NCBI GenBank assembly: GCA_965212545.1
Contig: CBDBVB010000029.1
Location: 103,783-167,782 of the forward strand
Reading direction: 5' to 3'
Source of the DNA: JABDIP01 sp965212545
GTDB taxonomy: Bacteria; Pseudomonadota; Alphaproteobacteria; DSM-16000; Inquilinaceae
Length of the DNA: 64,000 nucleotides
The notes under the pieces are model-generated. The model did no database searches. It was not told where the DNA came from and saw only the letters and a list, made by a program, of their open reading frames with translations. A program made the translations under genes and the position numbers. The first letter of the stretch is position 1, and each line of letters begins with the position of its first letter. Positions 1 through 7,826 of this stretch are shown piece by piece.

Positions 1-629
1 GGGCCGGGTGATACACCAGTTCTTTTGGCGTCGGCTCGCATGCCCGCTCGGTCACGGTGATTGCGAGGCCGCCATGGTCGGATGATCGGCAGGTCGCTCC
101 TGCTCAGCCAGGCCGCCTCCCCGCGCAGGCTCACCGACGCGCCCTCAAGCAAGGCTGCTGTGAACGCCTTCAAATGCGCGGTATCGGAAAGCCGCCAGCC
201 TGGCGGCGGATCGTCGAGGGCGACGCCGAACCGCAGATCGCCCGCGGTGGTGATCGCGGGCGTGATACCCAGAGCGTCCGCGATCTGCCGGGCCAGCCGA
301 TTGCCGCCATGATGACCGCCAAGCAAGGGCAGTACTGCCGAACCGTCCTCCGCGACCGCCAGCACCGGCGGCTCGCGGCGCTTGTCGGACACCTTCGGCG
401 CCAGAGCGCGGATCAGGGCGCCGGCGGCACAGATACCGATGATCGGGCGGCCGGATTCGAACAGCATCTGGGCATGCTCGGACAGACTGTCGAACCGAAA
501 TCTGGCGTCCGGTACGCGATGGGCCAAGCAATGGATCTCGCAACCGGGCAGCGCATCGGCGATCCGGCCGGCAAGGATCGCGCCCTTCCTTGTGAGGGCA
601 ATCAGAGCCGGCGCCGGTCCTATCGCCAT
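1..629 (-). pseudogene. cbiG: CbiG-like cobalt-precorrin-5A hydrolase domain, partial, frameshifted
   Basis: Partial gene running off the left edge; ATG at 629 overlaps the end of cobI by 10 bases. The first ~180 codons read as the CbiG N- and mid-regions: a GICAAGALIRALAP stretch, then LLGGHHGGNRLAR and ITTAGD, all typical of CbiG. CbiG opens the delta-lactone of precorrin-5A in corrin-ring contraction; in alphaproteobacteria it is often fused to CobJ, so the missing part may be CobJ (inference). The homology does not continue in this frame. Between about 70 and 93 it moves to another frame that reads GGLAITVTERACEP and KELVYHP, the expected next CbiG segment. That needs one extra base in the sequence as given. 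No stop is met in the original frame before the edge. Confidence 0.72.
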
Positions 630-1336
630 GCCTGCCCCCGTCGGTGCACCAGTATCATCGAGAAGTACGGGACCTCATCCGGCGTCACCGCATCCAGCGG
701 CAGCACGATCTGGCCGGCCATGGTCGCATGTTGCACATAGCGCGCATGGGCTGTCAGTCCGAGAGAGTCCAGAACGGTCCGCACCTTGCTGAAATGCCGG
801 CCGACCTTGATCAGCGCCACGGCATCAGCCGTACTCAGCCGCGCCGCGATGTCATCGGCCGGAAGGGTCGCCGGCACAACGGTCAGAACGTCGTTCCGCG
901 CCGCCAAGGGCGCCTCCAGGGCGGCCGCACACGCCGTCAGCGAAGACACGCCCGGCACGACCTCGACACCGAAATCCGCCGCCATGCGTTCGAACAGATA
1001 CATGAAGGATCCATAGAAGAACGGGTCCCCCTCACACAGCACGGCGACGTTGCGGCCGTCGGCAAGATGGCCGCCGATCTCCTCCGCCGCCCGGTCATAG
1101 ACCTCCTGGGCCGGAAACCGGCTCGCCACCATCGGCATCCGCATGGCGATCTCGGCCTGCCCGCCTGGCAGATGCGATGCGACGATTGTGCGGGCAAGGC
1201 TGTCGCCCTGTTCCGGCGCCGGATAGGCGATCACCGGCACCGCCCGAAGCAGCCGCAGGGCCTTCATCGTGATCAGCTCGGGATCGCCGGGGCCGACGCC
1301 GAGGCCGAAAAGGGTGCCGGACGAACTGACGGTCAT
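620..1336 (-). CDS. cobI: Precorrin-2 C20-methyltransferase
   Basis: SAM-dependent methyltransferase adding the C20 methyl group to precorrin-2 in cobalamin synthesis; about 238 aa, normal for CobI/CbiL. The N-terminus has the family motif GLGVGPGDPELITMKA, followed by the conserved CEGDPFFYGSFMYL and VVPGVSS motifs of tetrapyrrole methylases. I choose the ATG at 1336 rather than the ORF extension to 1357, because it forms a one-base TGATG overlap with the cobL stop and puts the SAM motif at the usual distance from the N-terminus. The reading frame is intact. It is cotranscribed with cobL upstream and the cbiG-like gene downstream. Confidence 0.94.
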   Translation of the reverse strand: MTVSSSGTLFGLGVGPGDPELITMKALRLLRAVPVIAYPAPEQGDSLARTIVASHLPGGQAEIAMRMPMVASRFPAQEVYDRAAEEIGGHLADGRNVAVLCEGDPFFYGSFMYLFERMAADFGVEVVPGVSSLTACAAALEAPLAARNDVLTVVPATLPADDIAARLSTADAVALIKVGRHFSKVRTVLDSLGLTAHARYVQHATMAGQIVLPLDAVTPDEVPYFSMILVHRRGQAWR

Positions 1337-2541
1337 CAGCGTTTCACCACTGCCCACTGGGTCACCGGCATCAGCGGTTTCCAGCCGCGAAAGGGCCCCA
1401 CTGGCACAGCGCGGGATACCGCGATCCGGGTCAGCGATCCACCGTGACGCGCTTGCAGCTCCAGCAAGCGGCCTTCCCCCTCAAGCGTGACCGCATTGGC
1501 GACCAACCGGCCGCCCGGTCCCAGCGCCTCCCAGCACCGCTCGAACACCCGCTCGGTCGAGAGCCCGCCACCAATGAAGACCGCGTCGGGCGCCTCACAG
1601 CCGTCCAGCGCGTCGGGCGCGCTGCCCTCAACGATCCTCAGCAGTGGCGTACCCAGCGCCGCAGCGTTGTCGGCGATCAGGGCGATGCGCTCGGGATTGC
1701 GCTCGATTGCGATGGCGCGAGAGTGGCGCGCGGCGCGCATCCACTCGATCCCGATCGATCCACAGCCGGCTCCGACATCCCAAAGGCGCTGACCCGGGAT
1801 CGGAACCAGGGCTGCCAGGGTCGCTGCCCGGACTTCTCGTTTCGTGAGTTGCCCGTCATGTCGAAACGCATCGTCCGGCAGTCCCGGCATGCGCGGCAGC
1901 ACCATCGTTTCCGGCCCGGCGGCACAGTCGATCGCCAGGGTGTTGAAATCCGCACTGCGGCGGTCGCCCCAATCGGCAGCGATGTCCGTTACCGAATTCT
2001 CCCTGGCTCCGCCCAGATGCTCCAGCACGGTCAATCGGCTTTCGCCATAGCCGGCATTGCACAGCAACTCCGCGGCCCGCATCGGCGTTTCGCCATCTTC
2101 GGTCAGCGCCAGCAGCCGGGCACCGGGAAACAGATAGGCGACCAGTGTTTCCGGCGGGCGACCATGCAGGGTCAGGGTCTCGATATCCGGTAGCGACCAG
2201 CCGAGGCGGGCGCAGGCCAGGCTGAAGGCCGATGGCGACGGCAAGACCAGGATCTCATCGCGCGCGAACCAGCGATGCAGCCTGGTGCCGACGCCATAGC
2301 AGAGGGGGTCGCCGGTCGCCAGCACGCAGACCGCCTGGCCGCGCCGAGCCTCCAGAACCGGCCGGATGTCCGATAGCGGGCTCGGCCACGCGATGCGCTC
2401 GCGTCCGTCCTCGGGCAACATGGCGAGATGCCGGTCGCCACCGACCAGCAGCTCGGCCCGATCGACTACCGCCCGTGCCGGCGGCGACAATCCATCCAGC
2501 CCGTTATCGCCGACTCCGACGATGCTGAGCCAGGGGTTCAC
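1336..2541 (-). CDS. cobL: Precorrin-6Y C5,15-methyltransferase (decarboxylating)
   Basis: Bifunctional enzyme of 401 aa, full length for CobL. The N-terminal half (about residues 1-210) is a CbiE-type tetrapyrrole methylase beginning WLSIVGVGDNGLDGLSP with VLATGDPLCYGVG; the C-terminal half (about 220-401) is a CbiT-type class I methyltransferase with the SAM motif LWDVGAGCGSIGIEWMRA. Together they methylate C5 and C15 and decarboxylate the ring-C acetate of precorrin-6B to give precorrin-8X. The start overlaps the cobH stop (ATGA) and the stop overlaps the cobI start, so translation is probably coupled. The frame is intact. Confidence 0.95.
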   Translation of the reverse strand: MNPWLSIVGVGDNGLDGLSPPARAVVDRAELLVGGDRHLAMLPEDGRERIAWPSPLSDIRPVLEARRGQAVCVLATGDPLCYGVGTRLHRWFARDEILVLPSPSAFSLACARLGWSLPDIETLTLHGRPPETLVAYLFPGARLLALTEDGETPMRAAELLCNAGYGESRLTVLEHLGGARENSVTDIAADWGDRRSADFNTLAIDCAAGPETMVLPRMPGLPDDAFRHDGQLTKREVRAATLAALVPIPGQRLWDVGAGCGSIGIEWMRAARHSRAIAIERNPERIALIADNAAALGTPLLRIVEGSAPDALDGCEAPDAVFIGGGLSTERVFERCWEALGPGGRLVANAVTLEGEGRLLELQARHGGSLTRIAVSRAVPVGPFRGWKPLMPVTQWAVVKR

Positions 2542-3188
2542 GCGGCCTCTCCTGCCAGCGCGTTGACCGCCGCCGCAGCCATGGCGCTGCCGCCGCGCCG
2601 GCCCCGCAGGGTGAGAAAGGGAATGCCAAGCGACAGGTCGATCAGCGCCTGTTTCGATTCCGCCGCACCGATGAAGCCGACCGGGAATGCCAGGACGACG
2701 GCCGGGCGTGGGCCGTCGCCCGAGATCACCTCCAGCAGTCGGAACAGCGCGGTCGGGGCGTTGCCGATGGCAACGACCGCGCCGTCGAGATGCGGCAGCC
2801 AGAAATCGACGGCGGCGGCAGAGCGGGTCGTGCCCAACTGCCGGGCGCGATCCGCCACGTCAGGCTCGGCAAGCGGGCAGAGAACCCGATTTGCCGCAGG
2901 CAGCGCGGCCTCGATAACTCCGTCCGCCACCATGCGCGCATCGGTGAGGATCGTCGCCCCGTCCGCCAGTGCCTTTCGCCCGGCTTTGGCCGGATCGCCG
3001 GCCCAGGCCAGATCACTTGCGATATCCGGCATGCCGCAGGCATGGATCAGCCGGACAGCGATCCCCTCCAGGGAGGCTGGCAGCGCCGACAGATCGGACT
3101 CGGTACGCACCGCCGCGAAGGACCGGCGATAGATCTCCGCCGGATCCCGGATGTAGTCCGGCAACACATCTGTCGGTCGGCCCCTCAA
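2538..3188 (-). CDS. cobH: Precorrin-8X methylmutase
   Basis: CobH/CbiC, 216 aa. It moves a methyl group from C11 to C12, turning precorrin-8X into hydrogenobyrinic acid. Family features seen: the N-terminal DYIRDPAEIYRRSFA, the RLIHACGMPD segment containing the catalytic histidine, the ILTDARMVADG stretch, and VGFIGAAESK with the glycine-rich RGRRGGSAMAAAAVNAL C-terminus. Both ends overlap neighbours by four bases (cbiX upstream, cobL downstream). The frame is intact. Confidence 0.95.
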   Translation of the reverse strand: MRGRPTDVLPDYIRDPAEIYRRSFAAVRTESDLSALPASLEGIAVRLIHACGMPDIASDLAWAGDPAKAGRKALADGATILTDARMVADGVIEAALPAANRVLCPLAEPDVADRARQLGTTRSAAAVDFWLPHLDGAVVAIGNAPTALFRLLEVISGDGPRPAVVLAFPVGFIGAAESKQALIDLSLGIPFLTLRGRRGGSAMAAAAVNALAGEAA

Positions 3189-4219
3189 TCCCCGGCCGCC
3201 CGTTTCTTCATGCTGACCGGACCATGAGGATGGTCGGCATGGGGGTAGGGAAAATGGGTATGGGTGTGCCCATGGTCGTGACCGTGCCCATGGTCATTGG
3301 AACCGTGACTATGATCGTGCGCATGCCCATGGGTGGCACCGTCGCCGGTGCCGATGCCCTCGACATGATGGTGATGGCTCTCCTGCGGCAGCCCGACCTC
3401 GGCCTCGAAACCCAGCACCTGGGCGCGGTACTTGCAGAGCTGGCAGTTCATCACGCCGGTCCCGGCCATGATCTCGTCGACCCGGTCGGTGAAGGCCTCG
3501 ATCACCATCGGATGGTCGTTCAGATACGGCGCCTTGACGAACTGGATGCCGGGATGGCGGGCCGCGACCTGGTCCACATAGTCGTAGATGCGGCGCACCA
3601 GGATGCCGGTAAACAGGAAATACGGGAACACGACGATACGTCGGTATCCGAGCCGCGCGGCATGCTCCAGCCCAGGCTCGACCAGCGGGAAGGTCACGCC
3701 GGAATAGCAGGTCTCACCCCAGCCGAAGCCGAGACCCTCCCACAGCATGCGCATGACCTTGGCGATGTTGGAATTGGCGTCCGGATCCGACGTGCCGCGA
3801 CCGACAACCATCAACAGGGTCTCATGGCGCGACACCTCGCCCTCCGCTCCGGCAAGCGCCTGCTCGACACGGTCGCCGGCGGCTTTCAGGAGCTTCGGGT
3901 CGACGCCCAGATCGCGGCCGTAGCGGATCTCCAGACCATCATGCTGGGACTGGTAGGTGTTGAGCACCGACGGGATGTCGTTCTTGGCGTGACCGGCGGC
4001 CATCAGCATACCGGGTATCGCCAGCACCTGGTCGACGCCGCGGCTGCGCAGGCCGTCCAGCCCGTCGCGGATGATCGGCGTGGCGAATTCCAGGAAGCCC
4101 CGGTCGAACTCGTAGTGCGGCATCCTCTCCGCCAACAGGTCGGCGACCGCCAGGAATTCGCGCACCGCGCCTTCGTCCCGGCTGCCGTGGCCGCACAACA
4201 TCACGCCAATCTTGCCCAT
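3185..4219 (-). CDS. cbiX: Sirohydrochlorin cobaltochelatase CbiX with Cys motif and His-rich tail
   Basis: Class II chelatase that would insert cobalt into sirohydrochlorin or a related early corrinoid. The ATG at 4219 is chosen because the family N-terminus (GVMLCGHGSRDEGA, metal-ligand His11) follows directly; the longer ORF start at 4297 adds an unrelated lead. The protein, about 344 aa, contains two CbiX-like halves, then an MNCQLCKYR motif resembling the MxCxxC motif of long CbiX proteins that carry an Fe-S cluster, then a tail of about 50 residues with more than 20 histidines, a probable metal store. Presence of CbiX (usual in cobalt-early pathways) beside CobN (cobalt-late) is notable. 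It is first gene of the minus-strand run; the promoter must lie in the 100-base gap before cbiB. Confidence 0.9.
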   Translation of the reverse strand: MGKIGVMLCGHGSRDEGAVREFLAVADLLAERMPHYEFDRGFLEFATPIIRDGLDGLRSRGVDQVLAIPGMLMAAGHAKNDIPSVLNTYQSQHDGLEIRYGRDLGVDPKLLKAAGDRVEQALAGAEGEVSRHETLLMVVGRGTSDPDANSNIAKVMRMLWEGLGFGWGETCYSGVTFPLVEPGLEHAARLGYRRIVVFPYFLFTGILVRRIYDYVDQVAARHPGIQFVKAPYLNDHPMVIEAFTDRVDEIMAGTGVMNCQLCKYRAQVLGFEAEVGLPQESHHHHVEGIGTGDGATHGHAHDHSHGSNDHGHGHDHGHTHTHFPYPHADHPHGPVSMKKRAAGD

Positions 4220-4321
4220 CTTCTTCCCCAAATGCTCCCGGCGAGCCCCTTTATCGCCGTTCCACCGCGAGGGCAAAAGCATTATTGGTGCCGGCACGAT
4301 GACCGATACCCGCTCCGCGAC

Positions 4322-5311
4322 ATGACTCTGCCCTGGCTCCTGGAGTCGGGCCAGCCCGTGCCCAACGCAGCGATCCTACTGCTGGCGCTGGCCGCCGATG
4401 CGGCCATCGGCGACCCGAATCGGCTGTACCGCGTCATACCGCACCCGGTGGTCCTGATCGGGCGGCTGGCCGAGGCTGGCGACCGGTTGTTGAATCGGCC
4501 TGGCATACGGCGTATCGCCATCCTGATCCGCGGCGGCGGCCTGACCGTGCTGGTGGTGACGCTGGCGGCGGCGCTCGGTTGGGCCGCCGCCGGGATCACC
4601 CAAGCGATACCGGGAGGCTGGCTGATCGAGGCGGCGTTGGCCAGCACACTGATCGCTTTTCGCGGTCTTTACGATCATGTCCGATCGGTCGCCTCGGGTC
4701 TGGACACCGGCCTTGTCGAGGCCCGCGCATCCGTCGCGCATATCGTCGGTCGCGATCCGGACAGCCTGGACGAGGCCGGTATCGCCCGAGCAGCCATCGA
4801 GTCGGCAGCGGAGAATTTCTCGGACGGCGTGGTGGCGCCGGTCTTGTGGTTCGCCGCCTTCGGACTGCCGGGCCTGGCCGCCTACAAGGCGATCAATACG
4901 CTGGACAGCATTATCGGACACCGCACCGAACGCCATGCGGAATTTGGCAAGGTGGCGGCGCGGCTGGATGATGCGGCGAACTGGCTGCCGGCTCGGTTCG
5001 CCGGCGTACTGATCGCGACAGCCGCCTTCCTGGTCCCGAGTGCAAGCGCGGCGCGCGCCATTGCGGCGATGCGCCGCGACGCGCCCCGGCACCGGTCGCC
5101 CAACGCCGGTTGGCCGGAGGCGGCAATGGCCGGCGCGCTGGGATTCGCCCTGGCCGGCCCTCGCCGCTACGGCGAGGAGACCGTCGACGACCATTGGATG
5201 GGGACCGGGCGCAAGGACCTCATGGCGGCGGACATTCGCGCCGCACTTGGCATCTACCTTGTCGCCGGTGGTCTGTTGGCCGGCCTCTTGGCGTTGTTCC
5301 TGCTGGCGTAG
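4322..5311 (+). CDS. cbiB: Adenosylcobinamide-phosphate synthase CbiB/CobD
   Basis: Integral membrane protein that attaches aminopropanol phosphate to adenosylcobyric acid, 329 aa with several hydrophobic helices. Conserved family stretches: LLLALAADAAIGDPNRLYR, IPHPVVLIGRL, VGRDPDSLDEAGIARA and ESAAENFSDGVVAPVLWF, all diagnostic of CbiB. The open frame extends upstream to 2969, but that portion lies antisense to cbiX and cobH and has no family similarity, so I start at the ATG at 4322, next to the first hydrophobic segment. It is divergent from cbiX across about 100 bases. A nine-codon frame begins at the ATG at 4300 and ends inside the start; I attach no meaning to it. Confidence 0.93.
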   Translation: MTLPWLLESGQPVPNAAILLLALAADAAIGDPNRLYRVIPHPVVLIGRLAEAGDRLLNRPGIRRIAILIRGGGLTVLVVTLAAALGWAAAGITQAIPGGWLIEAALASTLIAFRGLYDHVRSVASGLDTGLVEARASVAHIVGRDPDSLDEAGIARAAIESAAENFSDGVVAPVLWFAAFGLPGLAAYKAINTLDSIIGHRTERHAEFGKVAARLDDAANWLPARFAGVLIATAAFLVPSASAARAIAAMRRDAPRHRSPNAGWPEAAMAGALGFALAGPRRYGEETVDDHWMGTGRKDLMAADIRAALGIYLVAGGLLAGLLALFLLA

Positions 5312-5333
5312 TGCCGTCAGGCGCCAAACAGCG

Positions 5334-5591
5334 TCAGAGAATCTGCGCGTCCGTAGCGCTGGACGCGGTCTCCAGGCCCGGCACACCGGACAGTGCCTCC
5401 AGATCACCCAACCTGACATCGCCAAAGATGAAGCACTCGTCGTCGATCGATTGGATCTCTGACACCGTGAAACCGTATGGCGCCAGCGCCGCTTCGGTCA
5501 CGCCTGACGACATGCGGCAGCACAGCACGACCGGCTCCCGGGCATCCGGATTGCGCGTCATGCGATCGTGCAGGTCCTGATCGATCTTCAT
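5334..5591 (-). CDS. Small protein resembling a subtilisin propeptide/I9 inhibitor
   Basis: 85 aa, no signal peptide. It lies on the same strand and just downstream of the subtilase gene, separated by 83 bases that hold a strong hairpin. I do not recognise a named family. The layout VVLCCRMSSGVTEAAL, a charged turn, then LGDLEALSGVPGLETASS is like the beta-alpha-beta half of I9 propeptides, which end in a run about residues failing to exceed a threshold and being close to the active site. Subtilase propeptides act in cis or trans as folding chaperones and tight inhibitors. Role as an inhibitor or chaperone of the neighbouring protease is inference from position and this weak resemblance. Confidence 0.6.
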   Translation of the reverse strand: MKIDQDLHDRMTRNPDAREPVVLCCRMSSGVTEAALAPYGFTVSEIQSIDDECFIFGDVRLGDLEALSGVPGLETASSATDAQIL

Positions 5592-5613
5592 GGCTTGTCC
5601 CTTGCGGATGGTC

Positions 5614-5633
5614 GGGCGGGCCGAAGCCCGCCC
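5614..5633 (-). terminator. Stable 8-bp GC hairpin with TTCG loop between protease and small gene
   Basis: On the minus strand this reads a perfect 8-bp stem GGGCGGGC / GCCCGCCC closed by a TTCG tetraloop, an unusually stable RNA hairpin. No T-tract follows on the minus strand, so it is not a classic intrinsic terminator. It could partly terminate or stabilise the protease transcript and set the ratio of protease to the downstream small protein. Confidence 0.55.
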
Positions 5634-5674
5634 GCCATTGTTGTCATCGGCAACGAATGATCCAGCCCGTCGTC

Positions 5675-7210
5675 CTACAGGACGGACCGGAACGCATTGA
5701 CCTGGCCAAAGCCGAAGAACCAGTCATGCCCCGGCCGCCCGAGATCGAGCGCCGTCCGGTTGATGCGACGCCGGATGACATCGCCATGCCACGTCGGATG
5801 CCGGCCCTTGACCAATGCGGCCGTGCCGGCGACATGCGGCGATGCCATCGACGTGCCGGATTTGCGGCCGTAGCTGCCGGGGATCGTCGACAGGATTTGC
5901 ACGCCGGGTGCGCAGACCTCCACCTGCGGCCCGATGCTGGAGAAGCTGGCGAACCGGCGATTGTAATCGACCGCCGAGACCGCCATGAAGGACGGGCAGC
6001 GCGCCGGATTACCGACCGGACGCCGATGGTCGTTGCCGGCGGCGGCGACCGACAGGATGCCGCGACGGCGCAATATCCGACCGACCCGCTCATAGGCGGC
6101 GTTGTATTGCCGCGGGTCGTGCGAATTGAAACCGCTGCCCAGGCTCAGATTGCTGACATGCATGCGCCGCCGATAGCACCACAGCAGCCCGTTCAGGATC
6201 CAGCTCAGTCGTCCTGACCCGCGCCGGTCGAGCACTTTCACGGCATAGAGCCTGGCCCGCGGCGCCACCCCGACAATGCCGCGGCCGTTCATCAGAGCGG
6301 CGGCGGAGCCGGCCACATGGGTGCCGTGGCCATGATCGTCCCGCCAGCTGGCAACGCCCGGCACATAGCTCACTCCGCCATAGATCCGCAGATCCGGATG
6401 CGGTGCAATGCCGGTGTCGATGATTGCAAGCCGGACACCCGCGCCCAGCGTGTAGCGCCACGCCAGGTTGGCATAGATCATCCGGATGCTTGGCAGGATG
6501 ACGTCGGCCGCGGCGATCTCGACTTCCAGGCCGCCACGGGACCGCAGGATGCTCTCAAGCTCTGCGTCGCTGACCTGGTCGATCTGACGGTCCTGCTCCC
6601 GCAGGCTGGTGTACAGGTTGCGGACCGCCGGGACGAGTTTGGTCGGCTCCAGCTCCTGGAGAGTCGACAGCCCGGCCGGCCCACCCTCGATCCATTCGAT
6701 CAGGGCGTGCTCGGTTGCGATGTCCTCCTCGCTCAGGCTCGGAACGAGAGTCGACGCCAGCTCCATTTCTTCCGCGCTCGGAGCCTCGGCCGGCGCCGCC
6801 AGATCCGGATCCAACTCGTCACGAAGTGCCGCCATCTCCTCCGCGTTCAGTTCCAGAAGGGCCTCGTCGAAATCCTCGACATCCTCGTCGTGCACGTCTT
6901 CGACCACACCGCCGGCATAATCCGGACCGATGGCGTACTGCATCTCGTCATCGACGACCGCTTCCACATTGGGCTGATCCGCCAGCTTTCGAGCCTCGGC
7001 GTCGGAAAACTCGCCGACCAGGAATCCGGCATCCGGGCTCTTGGTCGCCACCGCGGCCGTAGGTACGAAATCGGATTGCATGACCGAGTAGGCCTCAAGG
7101 ACATCGTCACGCGTGATCGATGCCGCGGCCATTACTTCTTCGGCAGCATCCGCCTGGCCAATCTTGTCTTCGGCCAGCAATACGATTTTCGGGTTCTTCT
7201 GAGCCATCAC
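5675..7210 (-). CDS. Subtilisin-family (S8) serine protease, apparently without signal peptide
   Basis: 511 aa. The catalytic triad is intact: Asp265 in LAIIDTGIAPHPDLR, His295 in DDHGHGTHVAGSAAA, Ser454 in SGTSMASPHVAG. The peptidase domain spans about 255-511. The N-terminal 250 residues are acidic and hold a propeptide-like piece (about 60-95, GFLVGEFSDAEARKLADQP) followed by a long Asp/Glu-rich linker of no recognised family. There is no N-terminal hydrophobic segment, so the enzyme looks cytoplasmic or exported by a route not visible here. Either of two adjacent Met codons (7210, 7207) could start it. The small gene downstream could encode its inhibitor. Confidence 0.9.
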   Translation of the reverse strand: MMAQKNPKIVLLAEDKIGQADAAEEVMAAASITRDDVLEAYSVMQSDFVPTAAVATKSPDAGFLVGEFSDAEARKLADQPNVEAVVDDEMQYAIGPDYAGGVVEDVHDEDVEDFDEALLELNAEEMAALRDELDPDLAAPAEAPSAEEMELASTLVPSLSEEDIATEHALIEWIEGGPAGLSTLQELEPTKLVPAVRNLYTSLREQDRQIDQVSDAELESILRSRGGLEVEIAAADVILPSIRMIYANLAWRYTLGAGVRLAIIDTGIAPHPDLRIYGGVSYVPGVASWRDDHGHGTHVAGSAAALMNGRGIVGVAPRARLYAVKVLDRRGSGRLSWILNGLLWCYRRRMHVSNLSLGSGFNSHDPRQYNAAYERVGRILRRRGILSVAAAGNDHRRPVGNPARCPSFMAVSAVDYNRRFASFSSIGPQVEVCAPGVQILSTIPGSYGRKSGTSMASPHVAGTAALVKGRHPTWHGDVIRRRINRTALDLGRPGHDWFFGFGQVNAFRSVL

Positions 7211-7607
7211 TGATTCTCCCGCACGTTGGGTGTTTCGATCACACCGCCGCGGGGATCTGCCGAATCAGCTGGTCATTCCGGATAGCGCTGCCATCTCAAA
7301 TCCCGCGCGGCACTGCACCGAAACGGGCATGGCAGCTGCCTTTGCACCTAATGGTTACTCCGATGTCCCGTCCCCGCAGCGATAAGCTAGATAGAGAGCC
7401 TAGCACATCCGCCGAATTTCAGGTTGTGACATTTTGACGAAAATTAATTTAAAGATGAAGGAATATCTGCGATTTCTCTCTTAACTCGATTGTTTCGCGC
7501 GATAGCGACAACTTTTCAAGCGGCCGAATTGCCGCAGTTTTAACGGGAGATTAACCAATGCAGGCCTAGCAATGCATGAGGTGACATGGAAAGCGCGAGG
7601 CTCCGGA
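7211..7607. other. Intergenic region, partly AT-rich
   Basis: About 400 bases between the divergent protease and the small gene at 7608. The stretch 7425-7510 is clearly richer in A and T than the flanks and should hold the promoters of one or both genes; I see no confident -35/-10 pair, riboswitch or long dyad. A three-codon frame (ATG at 7558) is not treated as a gene. Confidence 0.5.
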
Positions 7608-7823
7608 ATGAGCGAAGTCGATAAGCTCAAGCGCATCGTCGAGATGGCCGTGAAGGCCGACCGCCCACGGCGTGCGGTGGTCGATCGCCTGCTGTTTCAT
7701 ATCGTCGAAGGCGATGCCGCCGGGTTTGTCGAGACCTTCGACCAGGAGCATCCGTCCTCCGGCGAAATGCTCCGTGTCATATCCCGCTACGGGCGGGCGC
7801 TGCGCGATCTGAAGACCAAATAG
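7608..7823 (+). CDS. Small conserved-looking hypothetical protein
   Basis: 71 aa from the ATG at 7608, which has a GAGG ribosome-binding site seven bases upstream; the frame also allows an ATG at 7572 with no such site. The product is highly charged and predicted largely helical (VDKLKRIVEMAVKADRPRR, then VVDRLLFHIVEGDA). No membrane segment or known motif. It ends four bases before the convergent cobQ stop. Function unknown. Confidence 0.6.
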   Translation: MSEVDKLKRIVEMAVKADRPRRAVVDRLLFHIVEGDAAGFVETFDQEHPSSGEMLRVISRYGRALRDLKTK

Positions 7824-7826
7824 CCG

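Noticed and set aside
2969..4321. 450-codon extension ahead of cbiB
   Set aside because: Lies antisense to cbiX and cobH and has no CbiB similarity; the natural N-terminus follows the ATG at 4322.
4220..4321. Possible second cobalamin riboswitch ahead of cbiX or cbiB
   Set aside because: None of the conserved blocks is present, and the gap is too short.
7566..7751. 61-codon frame on the minus strand
   Set aside because: Antisense to the small gene at 7608, which has the better ribosome-binding site and codon pattern.
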